From Candidatus Rokuibacteriota bacterium (GTDB taxonomy: Bacteria; Methylomirabilota; Methylomirabilia; Rokubacteriales; CSP1-6), in contig QHTE01000043.1 of the NCBI GenBank assembly GCA_003220685.1, positions 124,001 to 188,000 on the forward strand: a DNA stretch of 64,000 nucleotides. The letters run 5' to 3'. The notes beneath the pieces were generated by a model. The model made no database searches. It had not been told where the DNA came from and was given only the letters and a program-made list of their open reading frames with translations. A program made the position numbers and the translations under genes. Positions 35,255 to 44,564 of this stretch are shown here, piece by piece; position 1 is the stretch's first letter; every line of letters starts with the position of its first letter.

Positions 35255-36924
35255 CGTTCGATCCGCGACACCAGAGCCGCGCCCTCGTGGACGGCGCCGA
35301 CCGGGCGGCCGCCCGCTCGTACTTCAAGGCGATCGGCTTCACCGACGAGGACCTCAAGCGTCCGCTGGTCGGCGTGGCCCATTGCTGGATCGAGATCACG
35401 CCTTGCAACTGGAACCACCGCAAGCTGGCCGAGAAGGTGAAGGAAGGCATCCGTGCCGCCGGCGGCACGCCAATCGAGTTCAACTCGATCAGCATCACCG
35501 ACGGCATCGCCATGGGTAGCGAGGGCATGAAGGCCTCGCTGATCAGCCGCGAGACGATCGCCGACTCGGTCGAGCTGGTCGTCCGCGGCCATCTGCTCGA
35601 CGGCTTCGTCGGCATCTCGGGCTGCGACAAGACCATCCCGGCGATGGTGATGGCGATGGCGCGGCTCGACCTGCCGAGCGTCATGCTCTACGGCGGCTCG
35701 ATCGCCTTCGGCGAGTACAAGGGCCGCCGCCTCACGATCCAGGAGGTCTTCGAGGCGATCGGCGCGTTCAACGCCAAGAAGATCGACGCGAAGGAGCTGA
35801 ACGAGATCGAGAGCCGCGCCTGCCCGGGCGCCGGCGCGTGCGGAGGCCAGTTCACGGCCAACACGATGTCGACCGCGTTCGAGATGCTCGGCGTGTCGCC
35901 GATGGGCTTCAACGGCGTCACGGCCACCGACCCGCGCAAGGAGGAAGTCGCGTTCGAGACCGGCAAGCTCGTGATGGATCTTCTGCGCAAGGGCGTCCGG
36001 CCGCGGCAGATCATCACGCGGAAGTCGCTCCACAACGCGATCGCCGGCGTGATGGCGACGGGCGGCTCGACCAACGCGGTCCTGCACCTGCTCGCTGTCG
36101 CCAAGGAGGCAGGTGTCAAGCTCGCCATCGACGAGTTCGACAAGATCTCGCGCAAGACGCCGCTGCTGGCCGACATGCGGCCGTGGGGCAACTACACGGC
36201 GCCCGAGATGCACGACGCCGGCGGCATGGCGGTCGTGGCCAGGCGGCTGCTCGACGCCGGACTCATCGACGGCGACGCGCCGACCGTCACCGGCCGCACG
36301 CTCGGCGAGGAAGCGCGCGCCGCGAAGGAGACCGCGGGCCAGAAAGTCATCCGGCCGCTGTCCAATCCGATCAAGCCCGAGGGCGGCCTCGTGATCCTCT
36401 GGGGCAATCTCGCGCCCGACGGGTGCGTGGCCAAGATCTCGGGCCAGAAGCGCGATTTCCATCGCGGCCCGGCCCGGGTGTTCGAGCGCGAGGAGGATTC
36501 GTTCCAGGCCGTGAAGACGGGGAAGATCAAACCCAACGACGTGATCGTCATCCGCTGGGAAGGGCCCAAGGGCGGGCCGGGCATGCGCGAGATGCTGCAC
36601 GTGACGGGCGCCCTGCAGGGCGCGGGCCTCGGCGACACCGTCGCGCTGATGACCGACGGGCGCTTCTCCGGGGCGACCCACGGCTTCATGATCGGCCACG
36701 TCGCGCCCGAGGCCGCCGAGGGCGGCCCGATCGCGGCGCTGCGCAACGGCGACACGATCGTCGTCGACATCAAGAAGCGCCGGCTCGACGTCGAGCTCTC
36801 GGCCGCCGAGATCAAGAAGCGCCTGAAGAGCCTCAAGCGCCCGAAGCCGCGCTACACGTGGGGCGCCCTGGCGAAGTACGCGCGCCTGGTCGGGAGCGCA
36901 TCCGATGGCGCCGTCACCGGCTGA
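35251..36924 (+). CDS. ilvD: Dihydroxy-acid dehydratase IlvD
   Basis: 557 residues from the ATG behind GGAAGGAGG. The iron-sulphur ligands are in ITPCNWN, SGCDKTIPA and CPGAGACGGQFTANTM, with further marks MALMTDGRFSGATHG-like (here ALMTDGRFSGATHGF) and GNLAPDGCV. It makes 2-oxo acids for valine, leucine and isoleucine from dihydroxy acids; relatives act on sugar acids. Length and motifs favour true IlvD. It is translationally coupled to the hotdog pair and overlaps the next gene by 20 bases. Confidence 0.92.
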   Translation: MTFDPRHQSRALVDGADRAAARSYFKAIGFTDEDLKRPLVGVAHCWIEITPCNWNHRKLAEKVKEGIRAAGGTPIEFNSISITDGIAMGSEGMKASLISRETIADSVELVVRGHLLDGFVGISGCDKTIPAMVMAMARLDLPSVMLYGGSIAFGEYKGRRLTIQEVFEAIGAFNAKKIDAKELNEIESRACPGAGACGGQFTANTMSTAFEMLGVSPMGFNGVTATDPRKEEVAFETGKLVMDLLRKGVRPRQIITRKSLHNAIAGVMATGGSTNAVLHLLAVAKEAGVKLAIDEFDKISRKTPLLADMRPWGNYTAPEMHDAGGMAVVARRLLDAGLIDGDAPTVTGRTLGEEARAAKETAGQKVIRPLSNPIKPEGGLVILWGNLAPDGCVAKISGQKRDFHRGPARVFEREEDSFQAVKTGKIKPNDVIVIRWEGPKGGPGMREMLHVTGALQGAGLGDTVALMTDGRFSGATHGFMIGHVAPEAAEGGPIAALRNGDTIVVDIKKRRLDVELSAAEIKKRLKSLKRPKPRYTWGALAKYARLVGSASDGAVTG

Positions 36925-37576
36925 CAGCCGGGCGGCCGAGTCGGGCGAGGAACTCAGCGCGGCATTTCTCGAGCGGGTCCGAGCCGAGCCGCTCCGCGAG
37001 CTGACCGTGCTGGACGCCGGGACCGGCTCGGGCCGGCTGGCACTGGCGCTGGCGCCGCTCTGCCGCGCGGTCGTCGGTGTCGATCGCGACGCGCGGGCGA
37101 TCGACGAGGCGCGCCGGAAGGCCGCGGCCGCCACGCTCACCAACGTCCGCTTCGTCGTGGGCGACGTGGAAGTCGAGGAGTACGTTCCGTTCAAGCCCGA
37201 CCTCGTCGTCGCCTATCTCTGCATGTCCGACGCGATCGCCGAGCGGGCGAGCCGCGCGCTGCGCTCCGGTCAGGCCTTCGCCTTCGTCGCGCTGCACAAC
37301 GACCAGTGGAAGGAGACGGGCCGGCCCTCGCGCTTCGCGTACGGCGAGACGGGCGTGCGACGCCTCCTCAAGCGGACCGGCTTCGCGGTCGAGCACCTCG
37401 AGGTCGAGCGCGACGTGAAGGCGTTCGCCTCGGTGGAGGAAGGCCTGGCGGCGGCGATCGGGCTCCAGGAGCGGTGGAAGGTGGACGGCCGGTGGTTCAA
37501 GTACGTGAAGTTCCTGGAGGACGGCGGGCGCACGCTCACGCGGGCGCAGCTGGTCGTGAAGGCCCGCAAGACTTGA
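36905..37576 (+). CDS. SAM-dependent methyltransferase (class I)
   Basis: 223 residues. Motif I VLDAGTGSGRLALALA at about 35-50, acidic ribose-binding GVDRDARA, then VRFVVGDVEVEEY. The C-terminal part (KYVKFLEDGGRTLTRAQLVV) is not of a known special type. Its ATG lies inside the last 20 bases of ilvD and its stop overlaps the queG start. Could modify a small molecule or a protein. Target unknown. Confidence 0.7.
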   Translation: MAPSPADSRAAESGEELSAAFLERVRAEPLRELTVLDAGTGSGRLALALAPLCRAVVGVDRDARAIDEARRKAAAATLTNVRFVVGDVEVEEYVPFKPDLVVAYLCMSDAIAERASRALRSGQAFAFVALHNDQWKETGRPSRFAYGETGVRRLLKRTGFAVEHLEVERDVKAFASVEEGLAAAIGLQERWKVDGRWFKYVKFLEDGGRTLTRAQLVVKARKT

Positions 37577-38610
37577 GCCTGGTGGGCCTCGCGCTGAGCT
37601 CGGTCGTGAAGACGCGGGCGCGCGAGCTCGGCTTCGATCGGATCGCGATCGGCCCGGCCGAGCCGCCGGAGCACGGCGCCGCGCTCGAGGCGTGGCTCGA
37701 CGCCGGGTACGCGGGCACGATGGGCTACCTGCATCGCGGCCGCGCCGACCGGCTGAATCCCGCGCGCTTGCTGCCGGGGTGCCGCTCGGTCGTTGCCGTC
37801 GCGATGAGCTACAACGGCTCGACCGCGCCGGACGACGACTGGCGGCCGGTCTCCCGCTACGCTCGGGGCCGCGACTACCACGACGTCATCCGGCCGCGCC
37901 TGGTCGAGCTCGGCGAGTTCATCCGCACCGCGGCCGGCGGCGCGAGCCGGGTGGCGGTGGACTCGAGCGCGGTCCTCGAGCGCGATCTCGCCGCGCGCGC
38001 GGGCCTCGGCTGGGTCGGCAAGAACACGAACCTCCTGACCCCGTCGCTCGGCTCCTACTTCTTCATCGGGATCGTGCTCACGACCGCCGCGCTGCCTTTC
38101 GACCAGCGCGAGCCGGATCGCTGCGGGACCTGCACCGCCTGTCTCGACGCCTGCCCGACCCGGGCGTTCGTCGCGCCCTACGTGCTGGACGCTCGCCGGT
38201 GCATCTCGTACCTGACCATCGAGCACCGCGGCGACATCGACGGGGAGCTCGCCGAGCAGATCGGCGAATGGGTGTTCGGCTGCGACGTGTGCCAGGAGGT
38301 ATGTCCGTGGAACCGCAAGGCCGAGCCCGGCCGCGAGCCCACGCTGGGACCGTCCGGGTCGTTCGGCGCGCTCGAGACCCTGCTCGAGCTCGATCGCGAG
38401 GGGTTCCGCGCGCGGTTCCGCGGCTCGGCGATCACGCGGACGAAGCGGGCCGGGCTTCTTCGAAACGCCGCCATCGTGCTGGCGAACCGCGGCGAGCGGA
38501 GCGCCGCCGGCGCGCTCAGCCGGGCGCTCGGCGACGCCGATGCGGTGGTGTGCCGCGCGGCCGCGTGGGCGCTCGAGAAGCTCCGCGCCGGCCGCGAGGT
38601 GGCGCCGTGA
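37573..38610 (+). CDS. queG: Epoxyqueuosine reductase QueG
   Basis: 345 residues. Two ferredoxin-type clusters: CGTCTACLDACPT (about 189-201) and CDVCQEVCPWN (about 237-247), after a B12-binding N-terminal domain with YARGRDYHDV. QueG makes queuosine in tRNA from epoxyqueuosine using cobalamin. Start: the TTG at 37573 overlapping the previous stop, with AAGG 10 bases upstream; a GTG at 37582 is the alternative. The C-terminal HEAT-like helices (GDADAVVCRAAAWALEKL) fit family members of this length. Confidence 0.88.
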   Translation: MSLVGLALSSVVKTRARELGFDRIAIGPAEPPEHGAALEAWLDAGYAGTMGYLHRGRADRLNPARLLPGCRSVVAVAMSYNGSTAPDDDWRPVSRYARGRDYHDVIRPRLVELGEFIRTAAGGASRVAVDSSAVLERDLAARAGLGWVGKNTNLLTPSLGSYFFIGIVLTTAALPFDQREPDRCGTCTACLDACPTRAFVAPYVLDARRCISYLTIEHRGDIDGELAEQIGEWVFGCDVCQEVCPWNRKAEPGREPTLGPSGSFGALETLLELDREGFRARFRGSAITRTKRAGLLRNAAIVLANRGERSAAGALSRALGDADAVVCRAAAWALEKLRAGREVAP

Positions 38611-38999
38611 GGGTCAAGCGCCTCGATCACTTCGGCGTCGACGTCGCGGATCTCGGACGCGCCGAGCGGTTCTATCGCGAGGTGCTCGGCATGTCGGTCC
38701 AGATGCGCCTGGCCGATCAGGTCGTCATGCGCGGCGGCGAGACCTCGTGCGCGCTCTTCCTCCGGCCCGATCGCGCGCCGGCCGACCTCGAGGACGTGAG
38801 GAATCCGCTCGGCAAGAGCCATCACGCCTTCGAGGTCGGCTGGGACGACCTGAAGGCCGCCGAGGCGCTCTTCGCCGCGCGCGGCGTGCCGTATCATGCG
38901 CCGATCGACTGGGGCGACCACGACTGCCTCTACTTCCTCGATCCCGACGGGAACCTGCTCGAGCTCGTCGGCTACCGCCCGAAAGGCGAATCGACGTGA
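38607..38999 (+). CDS. VOC-family (glyoxalase/bleomycin-resistance fold) protein
   Basis: 130 residues with two beta-alpha-beta-beta-beta units. Metal ligand positions are visible: LDHFGVDV (His about 7), KSHHAFEV, and LLELVGY (Glu). VOC proteins include glyoxalase I, dioxygenases and epimerases. The GTG overlaps the queG stop and its own stop overlaps the next gene, so it belongs to that operon. Substrate unknown; the pairing with a molybdenum hydroxylase suggests an aromatic or aldehyde substrate. Confidence 0.8.
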   Translation: MRVKRLDHFGVDVADLGRAERFYREVLGMSVQMRLADQVVMRGGETSCALFLRPDRAPADLEDVRNPLGKSHHAFEVGWDDLKAAEALFAARGVPYHAPIDWGDHDCLYFLDPDGNLLELVGYRPKGEST

Positions 39000-41302
39000 C
39001 GCACGCGGTCGAGCCCACCGGATGGGTCGGACGACCGATGCGGCGCCGGGAGGACCGGTCGCTCGTCACCGGTCGCGGGCGGTTCGTCGACGACCTCGGT
39101 GCTGCCCGAGCGCTCCACCTGCTCCTGGCGCGCAGCCCCCACGCGCACGCGCGGATTCGCTCGGTCGACACGGCCGCCTCGCGGCGCGCGCCCGGCGTCG
39201 TCGCGGTCGTCACCGCGGATGATCTCGGCGCGATCGGGCCCGTCCCGCTCATGCGGCTGGCGCCCGGGACGCTCGTGCCCGAGTACCCGTTGCTGGCGGC
39301 CGGCGTCGTCCGTGCGCAGGGCGTGCCGGTCGCCGCGGTCGTCGCCGAGTCGACCTACGAGGCGGCGGACGGGCTCGACCGGCTCGCCGTCGACTACGAG
39401 CCGCTCGACGGCGTCGCCGATCCCGACGGCGCTCTGGCGGCCGGCGCGCCGCAGGTGGTCCCGGTGAGCCGCGACAACCGCGCGCTCACGGTGGCGTGGC
39501 GCCACGGCGACCCGGACCGCGCGTTCCGCGACGCGGCGCACCGCGTGACCGTGACCGTCCAGCAGCAGCGCCTCTGCGGCGTGCCGATGGAGCCGCGCGG
39601 CGCGCTGGCGCGCTGGAATCCCGACACCGGCGAGCTCACGGTGTGGACGTCGACCCAGGCGCCGTTCCGGATCCGGTCCTCGCTAGCGCGCATGCTCGGC
39701 CTGGACGAGGCGCGCGTGCGCGTGATCGCCCCCGACGTCGGCGGCGGCTTCGGTGTGAAGGGCGGCCCGTACCGAGAAGAAGTGCTGGTCGCGTGGCTCG
39801 CGCGGCGTCTCAACCGACCGGTCAAGTGGATTTCGACGCGCTCGGAAGATCTGCTCACGACCAATCACGGCCGCGGCGGCAAATCGACCGGAGAGCTGGC
39901 GCTCGACGCGGACGGTCGGATCACGGGTCTGCGAGCCCGGATTCGCCAGCCGCTCGGCTCGAGCCTCGCGGTCACGGTGGGGGGCACGCCGCAGAACCAC
40001 GGGCGCTGTCTGCCGGGATCCTATCTGGTGGAGCACGTCGACATCCAGTCGGTCGGCGTGTTCACCACGACCCCGCCCGTCGGCGCCTATCGCGGCGCGG
40101 GACGCCCGGAGGCCGCGTTTCTCATCGAGCGGCTCGTCGACGAGGCCGCGCGGTCGCTCGAGCTCGATCCGGTCGAGCTGCGCCGGCGCAATCTCATCCC
40201 GAAGGAGCGCTTCCCGTTCAGGACCGCGACGGGGCAGGTCTACGACTCGGGCGACTACGCAGATCTCCTGGAGCGGACTCTCGCGATCGCCGACTACGCC
40301 GGGCTCCGGCGCGCGCAGGCGGCGCGGCGTGCCCGCGGCGAGGTGGTCGGCGTGGGCGTCGCGACGTACGTCGAGCCCTCGGGCCTGGGCTGGGAGAGCG
40401 GCCAGATTCGCGTCGAGCAGACCGGCGCGGTGCTCGCCGTCACGGGCTCGAGCGCGCACGGCCAGGGCCACGAGACCACGTTCGCCCAGATCGTCGCCGA
40501 CGAGCTCGGCGTCGCACCCGAGGCCGTGACCGTTCGCCACGGCGACACGCACGGCGCCCCGCAGGGGATCGGCACGTTCGGGAGCCGGAGCACCGCGCTA
40601 GGCGGATCCGCCCTGGCGCTGGCGGCGCGCGACGTCCGCGAGAAGGCGCGCAAGCTCGCGGCGGGAATGCTCGAGGCGGCGGCTCAGGACGTCGTCGCCG
40701 TCGACGGCGGCTTCGGCGTCGTCGGCGCGCCCGGTCGTCATGTCACGTGGGCGCGGGTCGCCGAGGTCGCCTATCGCGGGCAGGGGCTGCCGCCCGGCAC
40801 CGAGCCGGGGCTGGAGGCCACGCGCTTTTTCAGCCCCGAGGGTGAGGTGTGGAGCGCGGGCGCCTTCGTCGTCTCGGTGCGCATCGACCGCGACACCGGC
40901 TCCGTGACCCCCGAGCGTATCGTGTGGCTCGACGACGCCGGGACGATCGTGAACCCGCTCCTCGCCGACGGCCAGCTCGAGGGCTCGCTGGCCCAGGGCT
41001 GGGGCCAGGTGATGCTGGAAGACGCCATCCTGGACCGCGACGGCCATCTGCTCGCCGGCACTCTCATGGACTACGCCGTCCCGCGCGCGGACGACGTCCC
41101 GCACGCCGAGATCGGCCACGCCCACACGCCCTCGCCGAACAATCCGCTGGGCGTCAAGGGGATCGGCGAGGCGGGAACGATCGGGATTCCGCCGGCGATG
41201 GTGAACGCCGTGGTCGACGCGCTGGCGCCGTTCGGCGTCACGCATCTCGACATGCCGCTCACTCCCGAGAAGATCTGGCGCGCGCTGGCGGCGAAGGGCT
41301 AG
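38996..41302 (+). CDS. Molybdopterin-binding large subunit of a xanthine dehydrogenase/CO dehydrogenase-type hydroxylase
   Basis: 768 residues, near the usual length for CoxL/XdhB-type subunits. N-terminal RREDRSLVTGRGRFVDDL, then MCD-site marks VGGGFGVKGG, VGAYRGAGRPEAAF and GQGHETTFAQIVADELG. The catalytic Glu region near the end reads KGIGEAGTIGIPPA. It oxidises a carbon centre with water. The FAD and [2Fe-2S] subunits normally adjacent are missing here, so it may pair with distant subunits. GTG start overlapping the VOC gene. Confidence 0.88.
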   Translation: MTHAVEPTGWVGRPMRRREDRSLVTGRGRFVDDLGAARALHLLLARSPHAHARIRSVDTAASRRAPGVVAVVTADDLGAIGPVPLMRLAPGTLVPEYPLLAAGVVRAQGVPVAAVVAESTYEAADGLDRLAVDYEPLDGVADPDGALAAGAPQVVPVSRDNRALTVAWRHGDPDRAFRDAAHRVTVTVQQQRLCGVPMEPRGALARWNPDTGELTVWTSTQAPFRIRSSLARMLGLDEARVRVIAPDVGGGFGVKGGPYREEVLVAWLARRLNRPVKWISTRSEDLLTTNHGRGGKSTGELALDADGRITGLRARIRQPLGSSLAVTVGGTPQNHGRCLPGSYLVEHVDIQSVGVFTTTPPVGAYRGAGRPEAAFLIERLVDEAARSLELDPVELRRRNLIPKERFPFRTATGQVYDSGDYADLLERTLAIADYAGLRRAQAARRARGEVVGVGVATYVEPSGLGWESGQIRVEQTGAVLAVTGSSAHGQGHETTFAQIVADELGVAPEAVTVRHGDTHGAPQGIGTFGSRSTALGGSALALAARDVREKARKLAAGMLEAAAQDVVAVDGGFGVVGAPGRHVTWARVAEVAYRGQGLPPGTEPGLEATRFFSPEGEVWSAGAFVVSVRIDRDTGSVTPERIVWLDDAGTIVNPLLADGQLEGSLAQGWGQVMLEDAILDRDGHLLAGTLMDYAVPRADDVPHAEIGHAHTPSPNNPLGVKGIGEAGTIGIPPAMVNAVVDALAPFGVTHLDMPLTPEKIWRALAAKG

Positions 41303-41315
41303 CCGCCCGGCGGCG

Positions 41316-41760
41316 ATGCTGACGACCGAGCGGGTTGCGGGCGGCGCCCTCGTCCTGCTCTCGCTGGTCGTCCTCTTCGAGAGCCGGCGCCTGCCGCTCG
41401 GCAGCCTCCGCCATCCCGGCCCCGCATACATGCCGGTTGCGCTCGCGATCGTGCTCATGTGCCTCGGCGCGCTCTCTGGTCGTGTGTGCCGGCAAGGCGC
41501 CGGCGCTCGCGAGCGTCGGCTGGACGGAGTGGCCTCACGCGGTGGCGATCTTCCTCGTCTGCGCCTTCGCCGCGCTGGCGCTCGAGCGGATCGGCTTCCG
41601 GCTGACCATCGCGCTCTCGCTCGCGTTCCTGCTTCGCGTCGTCGAGCGCCGGGGCGCGCTCTTCACCGCCGTGCTGTCGATCGCGTTCGCCGCCGGGGCC
41701 TTTGTCCTCTTCGACACGTTGCTCCGGGTGCCGCTACCGCGGGGACCGCTCGGTCTCTGA
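41316..41760 (+). pseudogene. TctB-family small permease subunit, frameshifted
   Basis: The first frame (ATG 41316) reads a normal TctB start: ERVAGGALVLLSLVVLFESR, LPLGSLRHPGPAYMPVALA. Near 41471, inside GCGCGCTCTCTGG, the reading jumps by one base to the frame giving WTEWPHAVAIFLVCAFAALA and the last membrane segments, ending at 41760. A CT-repeat slip probably caused it. Together the two parts make a full TctB of about 148 residues, so the protein is no longer made in one piece unless there is frameshifting or a sequencing error. Confidence 0.8.
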
Positions 41761-42050
41761 TGGCCGAGACCCTCGCCAATCTCGCCCTCGGGTTCTCGGT
41801 CGCGCTGTCGCCCCCCATCCTGCTCTACGCGGTCGTCGGCTGCGTCGTGGGAACGCTGGTCGGCGTGCTCCCGGGCGTCGGGCCGCTGGCCGGCATCAGC
41901 CTGCTCCTTCCGGCGACGTTCGGCCTCGACGCGACGCGCGATCGTGATGCTCGCCGGCATCTACTACGGCGCCATGTACGGCGGGTCGACGGCGTCGATC
42001 CTCATGCGGATTCCGGGCGAGGCCGCGTCGGTCATGACGTGCATCGAGGC
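41760..42050 (+). pseudogene. TctA-family permease subunit, truncated and frameshifted
   Basis: From the ATG overlapping the tctB stop it reads the TctA start: LALGFSVALSPPILLYAVVG and GVLPGVGPLAGISLLLPATF. Near 41936 the frame shifts and continues AGIYYGAMYGGSTASILMR and IPGEAASVMTCIE, the conserved region. At about 42050 the likeness stops. Normal TctA has about 500 residues. Only about 100 remain. Together with tctB this is a dead tricarboxylate transporter; no TctC gene is near. Confidence 0.8.
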
Positions 42051-42131
42051 CGACGCCCGACGGCTGGCCGAGGGTGTGCGGAAAGTCGGGAAGATCGAGA
42101 CGAAGGGACGCGTGGTAAACTTCAAGCTGTC

Positions 42132-42680
42132 ATGGCGATTCTGAAAGTCGCGCGGCTCGGTCACCCGGTGCTCCGGAAGGTCGCCGAGCGCGTCGATCCC
42201 GCGTCGCTTCGGACGCCAGCCGTGCAGCGGCTCATCGACGACATGCTCGAGACCATGCGCGAGTACGACGGCGCCGGGCTCGCCGCGAACCAGGTGCACA
42301 CGCTCAAGCAGATCGCCGTCATCGAGGTGCTCGGCAATCCCCGCTACCCGGACGCTCCGGCCGTGCCCCTGATGGTCCTCGTCAATCCCGTCGTCACGCC
42401 GCTGACCGACGAGATAGAAGAGGGCTGGGAGGGATGTCTCTCCGTGCCCGATATGCGCGGGATGGTGCCGCGCTACACGTCGGTGCGCCTGCAGTGTCTC
42501 GACCGGGAGGGCCTGCCGGTCGACGTCATCGCCAAGGACTTCTTCGCGCGCGTGTGCCAGCACGAGACCGATCACCTGAACGGGAAGGTCTACCTCGACC
42601 GCATGCGCGATCTCTCCACGCTCGCCCACGTCGCCGAGTGGAACAAGCACTGGCTCGGCATCCGTGAACAAGACGACTGA
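42132..42680 (+). CDS. def: Peptide deformylase
   Basis: 182 residues. All three deformylase motifs are present: GAGLAANQV (about 48-56), EGCLSVP (about 100-106) and QHETDHLNG (about 142-150; the HExxH-type metal site). It removes formyl from new proteins' N-termini. The gene starts right behind the tctA remnant; upstream frame is open into the dead permease, so the first in-frame Met with a sensible N-terminus (MAILKVARLGHPVL) was taken. Its stop lies inside the next gene. Confidence 0.93.
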   Translation: MAILKVARLGHPVLRKVAERVDPASLRTPAVQRLIDDMLETMREYDGAGLAANQVHTLKQIAVIEVLGNPRYPDAPAVPLMVLVNPVVTPLTDEIEEGWEGCLSVPDMRGMVPRYTSVRLQCLDREGLPVDVIAKDFFARVCQHETDHLNGKVYLDRMRDLSTLAHVAEWNKHWLGIREQDD

Positions 42681-43047
42681 TCCCGGCCTGGCCGGGGACG
42701 GCGAGGCGCCCGTCCTCGCCGTCGTCAGCGATCTCTTCTTCGTCGCGCGCATCCGGGAGACCGGCCGCCTCGCCGGCGTGCGGGTCGAGTTCGCGCGAAC
42801 CCCCGCAGAGGTCGAGGCCGCGCTCGCGCACGGGCCGCGGCTCGTCCTGGTCGACCTCACGGCGGGCTACGACTACGCTCGGCTCTTCACGGCGCTCGCC
42901 GGCGCGCGCTCGCCCGTGCTCGGCTACACGACCCACGCGCTGGGCCGGCAGACGCAGCCCTGGCACTCGCGGTGCGATCGCGTCGTCACGAAAGAGACGC
43001 TCACCCAGGAGTTGCCGCGTCTCCTGAAGGAAGGAGTTAGCGCATGA
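42664..43047 (+). CDS. Receiver-like (CheY-fold) small protein
   Basis: 127 residues. Alternating strands and helices: VLAVVSDLFFVARIRETGR, RLVLVDLT, and SPVLGYTTHA, then DRVVTKETLTQELPRLL. The layout resembles a response-regulator receiver, with a possible phospho-Asp in LVDLT and a Lys near VVTKE, but the N-terminal acidic pair is not clear. It may be a degenerate receiver or a similar flavodoxin-like domain. GTG start inside the last 17 bases of def; its stop overlaps the next gene (ATGA). Confidence 0.6.
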   Translation: MNKTTDPGLAGDGEAPVLAVVSDLFFVARIRETGRLAGVRVEFARTPAEVEAALAHGPRLVLVDLTAGYDYARLFTALAGARSPVLGYTTHALGRQTQPWHSRCDRVVTKETLTQELPRLLKEGVSA

Positions 43048-43703
43048 CCGCCCAGGAGTTCGTCGCCCAGCTCGACGGCGAGAACCAGCGCCGTCTCGGC
43101 TTGCTGGCGCCCGCCGACACGCTCAAGCCGGAGGTCGAGGGCGACCTGAACGTGCTCAACCTGCTCAAGGTGGCGCTGCGGAACGAGATCGAGGCCACCG
43201 AGATCGCGGCGCGCTGGCTCGTCACCACCGACGACGTGGACGTGAAGCTCGCGCTGGCCCGGCAGGTCGGCGACGAGGCCAAGCACTACCGGATGATCGC
43301 GGAACGCCTCCGCGCGCTCGGCTTCGCCGCGACCTCGTTCGATCCGCTCGCGAAGGGCTACGGGCCCTTGTTCCAGTACCTGGACACGCTCAAGACCACG
43401 GTCGAGCGCGTGGCGGCCGGCCAGTTCACGCGCGAGGCGATCGCGGTCGTGAAGAACCGGCAGTTCATCGAGTTCTGCGACCACGCGGGTGACCGCGAGA
43501 CGGCGGCGATGTACCGCGACGTGATCGAGCCGGACGAGCGCTATCACCACGAGCTCGGGCGGACGCTCCTGCTCCGGCTCGCGACGACAGCGGAGGCTCA
43601 GGCGGCGGCGACGCGCGCCGCCCGCCGGACCCTGGAGCTCGCCGACGAGCTCCAGAAGAAGGCGCTCGCCACGGCGGGCATCCATCACGCCCCGGGCTGC
43701 TGA
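43044..43703 (+). CDS. Ferritin-like diiron protein
   Basis: 219 residues, mostly helical. Four-helix-bundle iron ligands: NEIEATEIAARW, QVGDEAKHYRMI (E-x2-H), RQFIEFCDHAG, and EPDERYHHELG (E-x2-H). Such proteins bind iron and act as oxidases, peroxidases or stores. It overlaps the receiver-like gene by 4 bases. The role could be oxygen or peroxide scavenging; substrate unknown. Confidence 0.8.
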   Translation: MTAQEFVAQLDGENQRRLGLLAPADTLKPEVEGDLNVLNLLKVALRNEIEATEIAARWLVTTDDVDVKLALARQVGDEAKHYRMIAERLRALGFAATSFDPLAKGYGPLFQYLDTLKTTVERVAAGQFTREAIAVVKNRQFIEFCDHAGDRETAAMYRDVIEPDERYHHELGRTLLLRLATTAEAQAAATRAARRTLELADELQKKALATAGIHHAPGC

Positions 43704-43709
43704 GCGTCC

Positions 43710-44534
43710 GTGAGCCTCGACCGCGCGCTCCACGAGTTCAGAGACCTCGTGCAGGTCGCCGAGATCGATCTGGCCGGCGCCGCGCTCGCGGTGGCGCGCC
43801 TCGAGTATCCCGACCTCGCGCCGGAGCGCTCGCTGGCCCAGCTCGACGGGCTCGCCGCGCGCTCGGCCGCCGCCAAGATCGGCGATCGGCGGCGCGCCGT
43901 CGAGCGACTGTGCGGCTTCCTGTTCGACGGGGCCGGCTTCAGGGGCAACGCCGACGACTACTACGATCCGCGCAACAGCTGCCTCAACGACGTCCTCGAC
44001 CGCCGGCTCGGCATTCCGATCACGCTCTCGGTGCTCGTCATGGAGGTCGGCCGGCGGGTCGGCCTGGAGATCCAGGGGATCGGGCTGCCGGGCCACTTCT
44101 GCGTGGGGGCTCGCGTCGGCGACGAGCTCCTTGTCCTCGACCCGTTCGGCGGCGGCCGGCGGCTCGGGCGCGACGAGGCCGAGGCGATCGTCTCGCGCGT
44201 CGTCGGCCGCCCGGTCGAGCTGACCGACACGCACTTCGTCCCGGCGACGAAGGCCCAGATCGTCGTGCGCATGCTTCGCAATCTCCAGGGCATCTACGCG
44301 CGGCGAGAGGACTGGGCCAAGGCGCTCGCCGTCATCGACCGGCTCCTCGTGGTCGAGGCCGACGCGCCGATGCACGTCCGCGATCGCGGCACCGTCCTGG
44401 TCAAGCTCGGCGAGCTGCACCGGGGCGCCTCGGAGTGGGAGCGCTACCTGACGCGATACCCTCAAGCTCGCGACGCCGCGGCCTTCAAGGAAGAGCTGCG
44501 GCGAGTTCGTCAGACCCTGGCCGAGCGCAACTGA
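43710..44534 (+). CDS. SirB1-family transglutaminase-like protein with C-terminal TPR
   Basis: 274 residues. The N-terminal part (to about 190) has the transglutaminase-like Cys-His: NSCLNDVLDRRLGIPITLSV with Cys, then GLPGHFCVGARVGDELLVLDP (His). The C-terminal part (LRNLQGIYARREDWAKALAVIDRLLVVEAD) has the repeat pattern of TPR. SirB1-like proteins are common; their substrate is unclear. GTG start. It is convergent with the PP2C gene. Confidence 0.78.
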   Translation: MSLDRALHEFRDLVQVAEIDLAGAALAVARLEYPDLAPERSLAQLDGLAARSAAAKIGDRRRAVERLCGFLFDGAGFRGNADDYYDPRNSCLNDVLDRRLGIPITLSVLVMEVGRRVGLEIQGIGLPGHFCVGARVGDELLVLDPFGGGRRLGRDEAEAIVSRVVGRPVELTDTHFVPATKAQIVVRMLRNLQGIYARREDWAKALAVIDRLLVVEADAPMHVRDRGTVLVKLGELHRGASEWERYLTRYPQARDAAAFKEELRRVRQTLAERN

Positions 44535-44564
44535 TGCGGCGCGGCGTCTCGCGCGCCGTGAGGG

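Noticed and set aside
41316..42680. One long fusion protein TctB-TctA-deformylase
   Set aside because: The frame is open only because GC-rich dead permease sequence lacks stops. Permease motifs jump between frames, and deformylase has its own good start.
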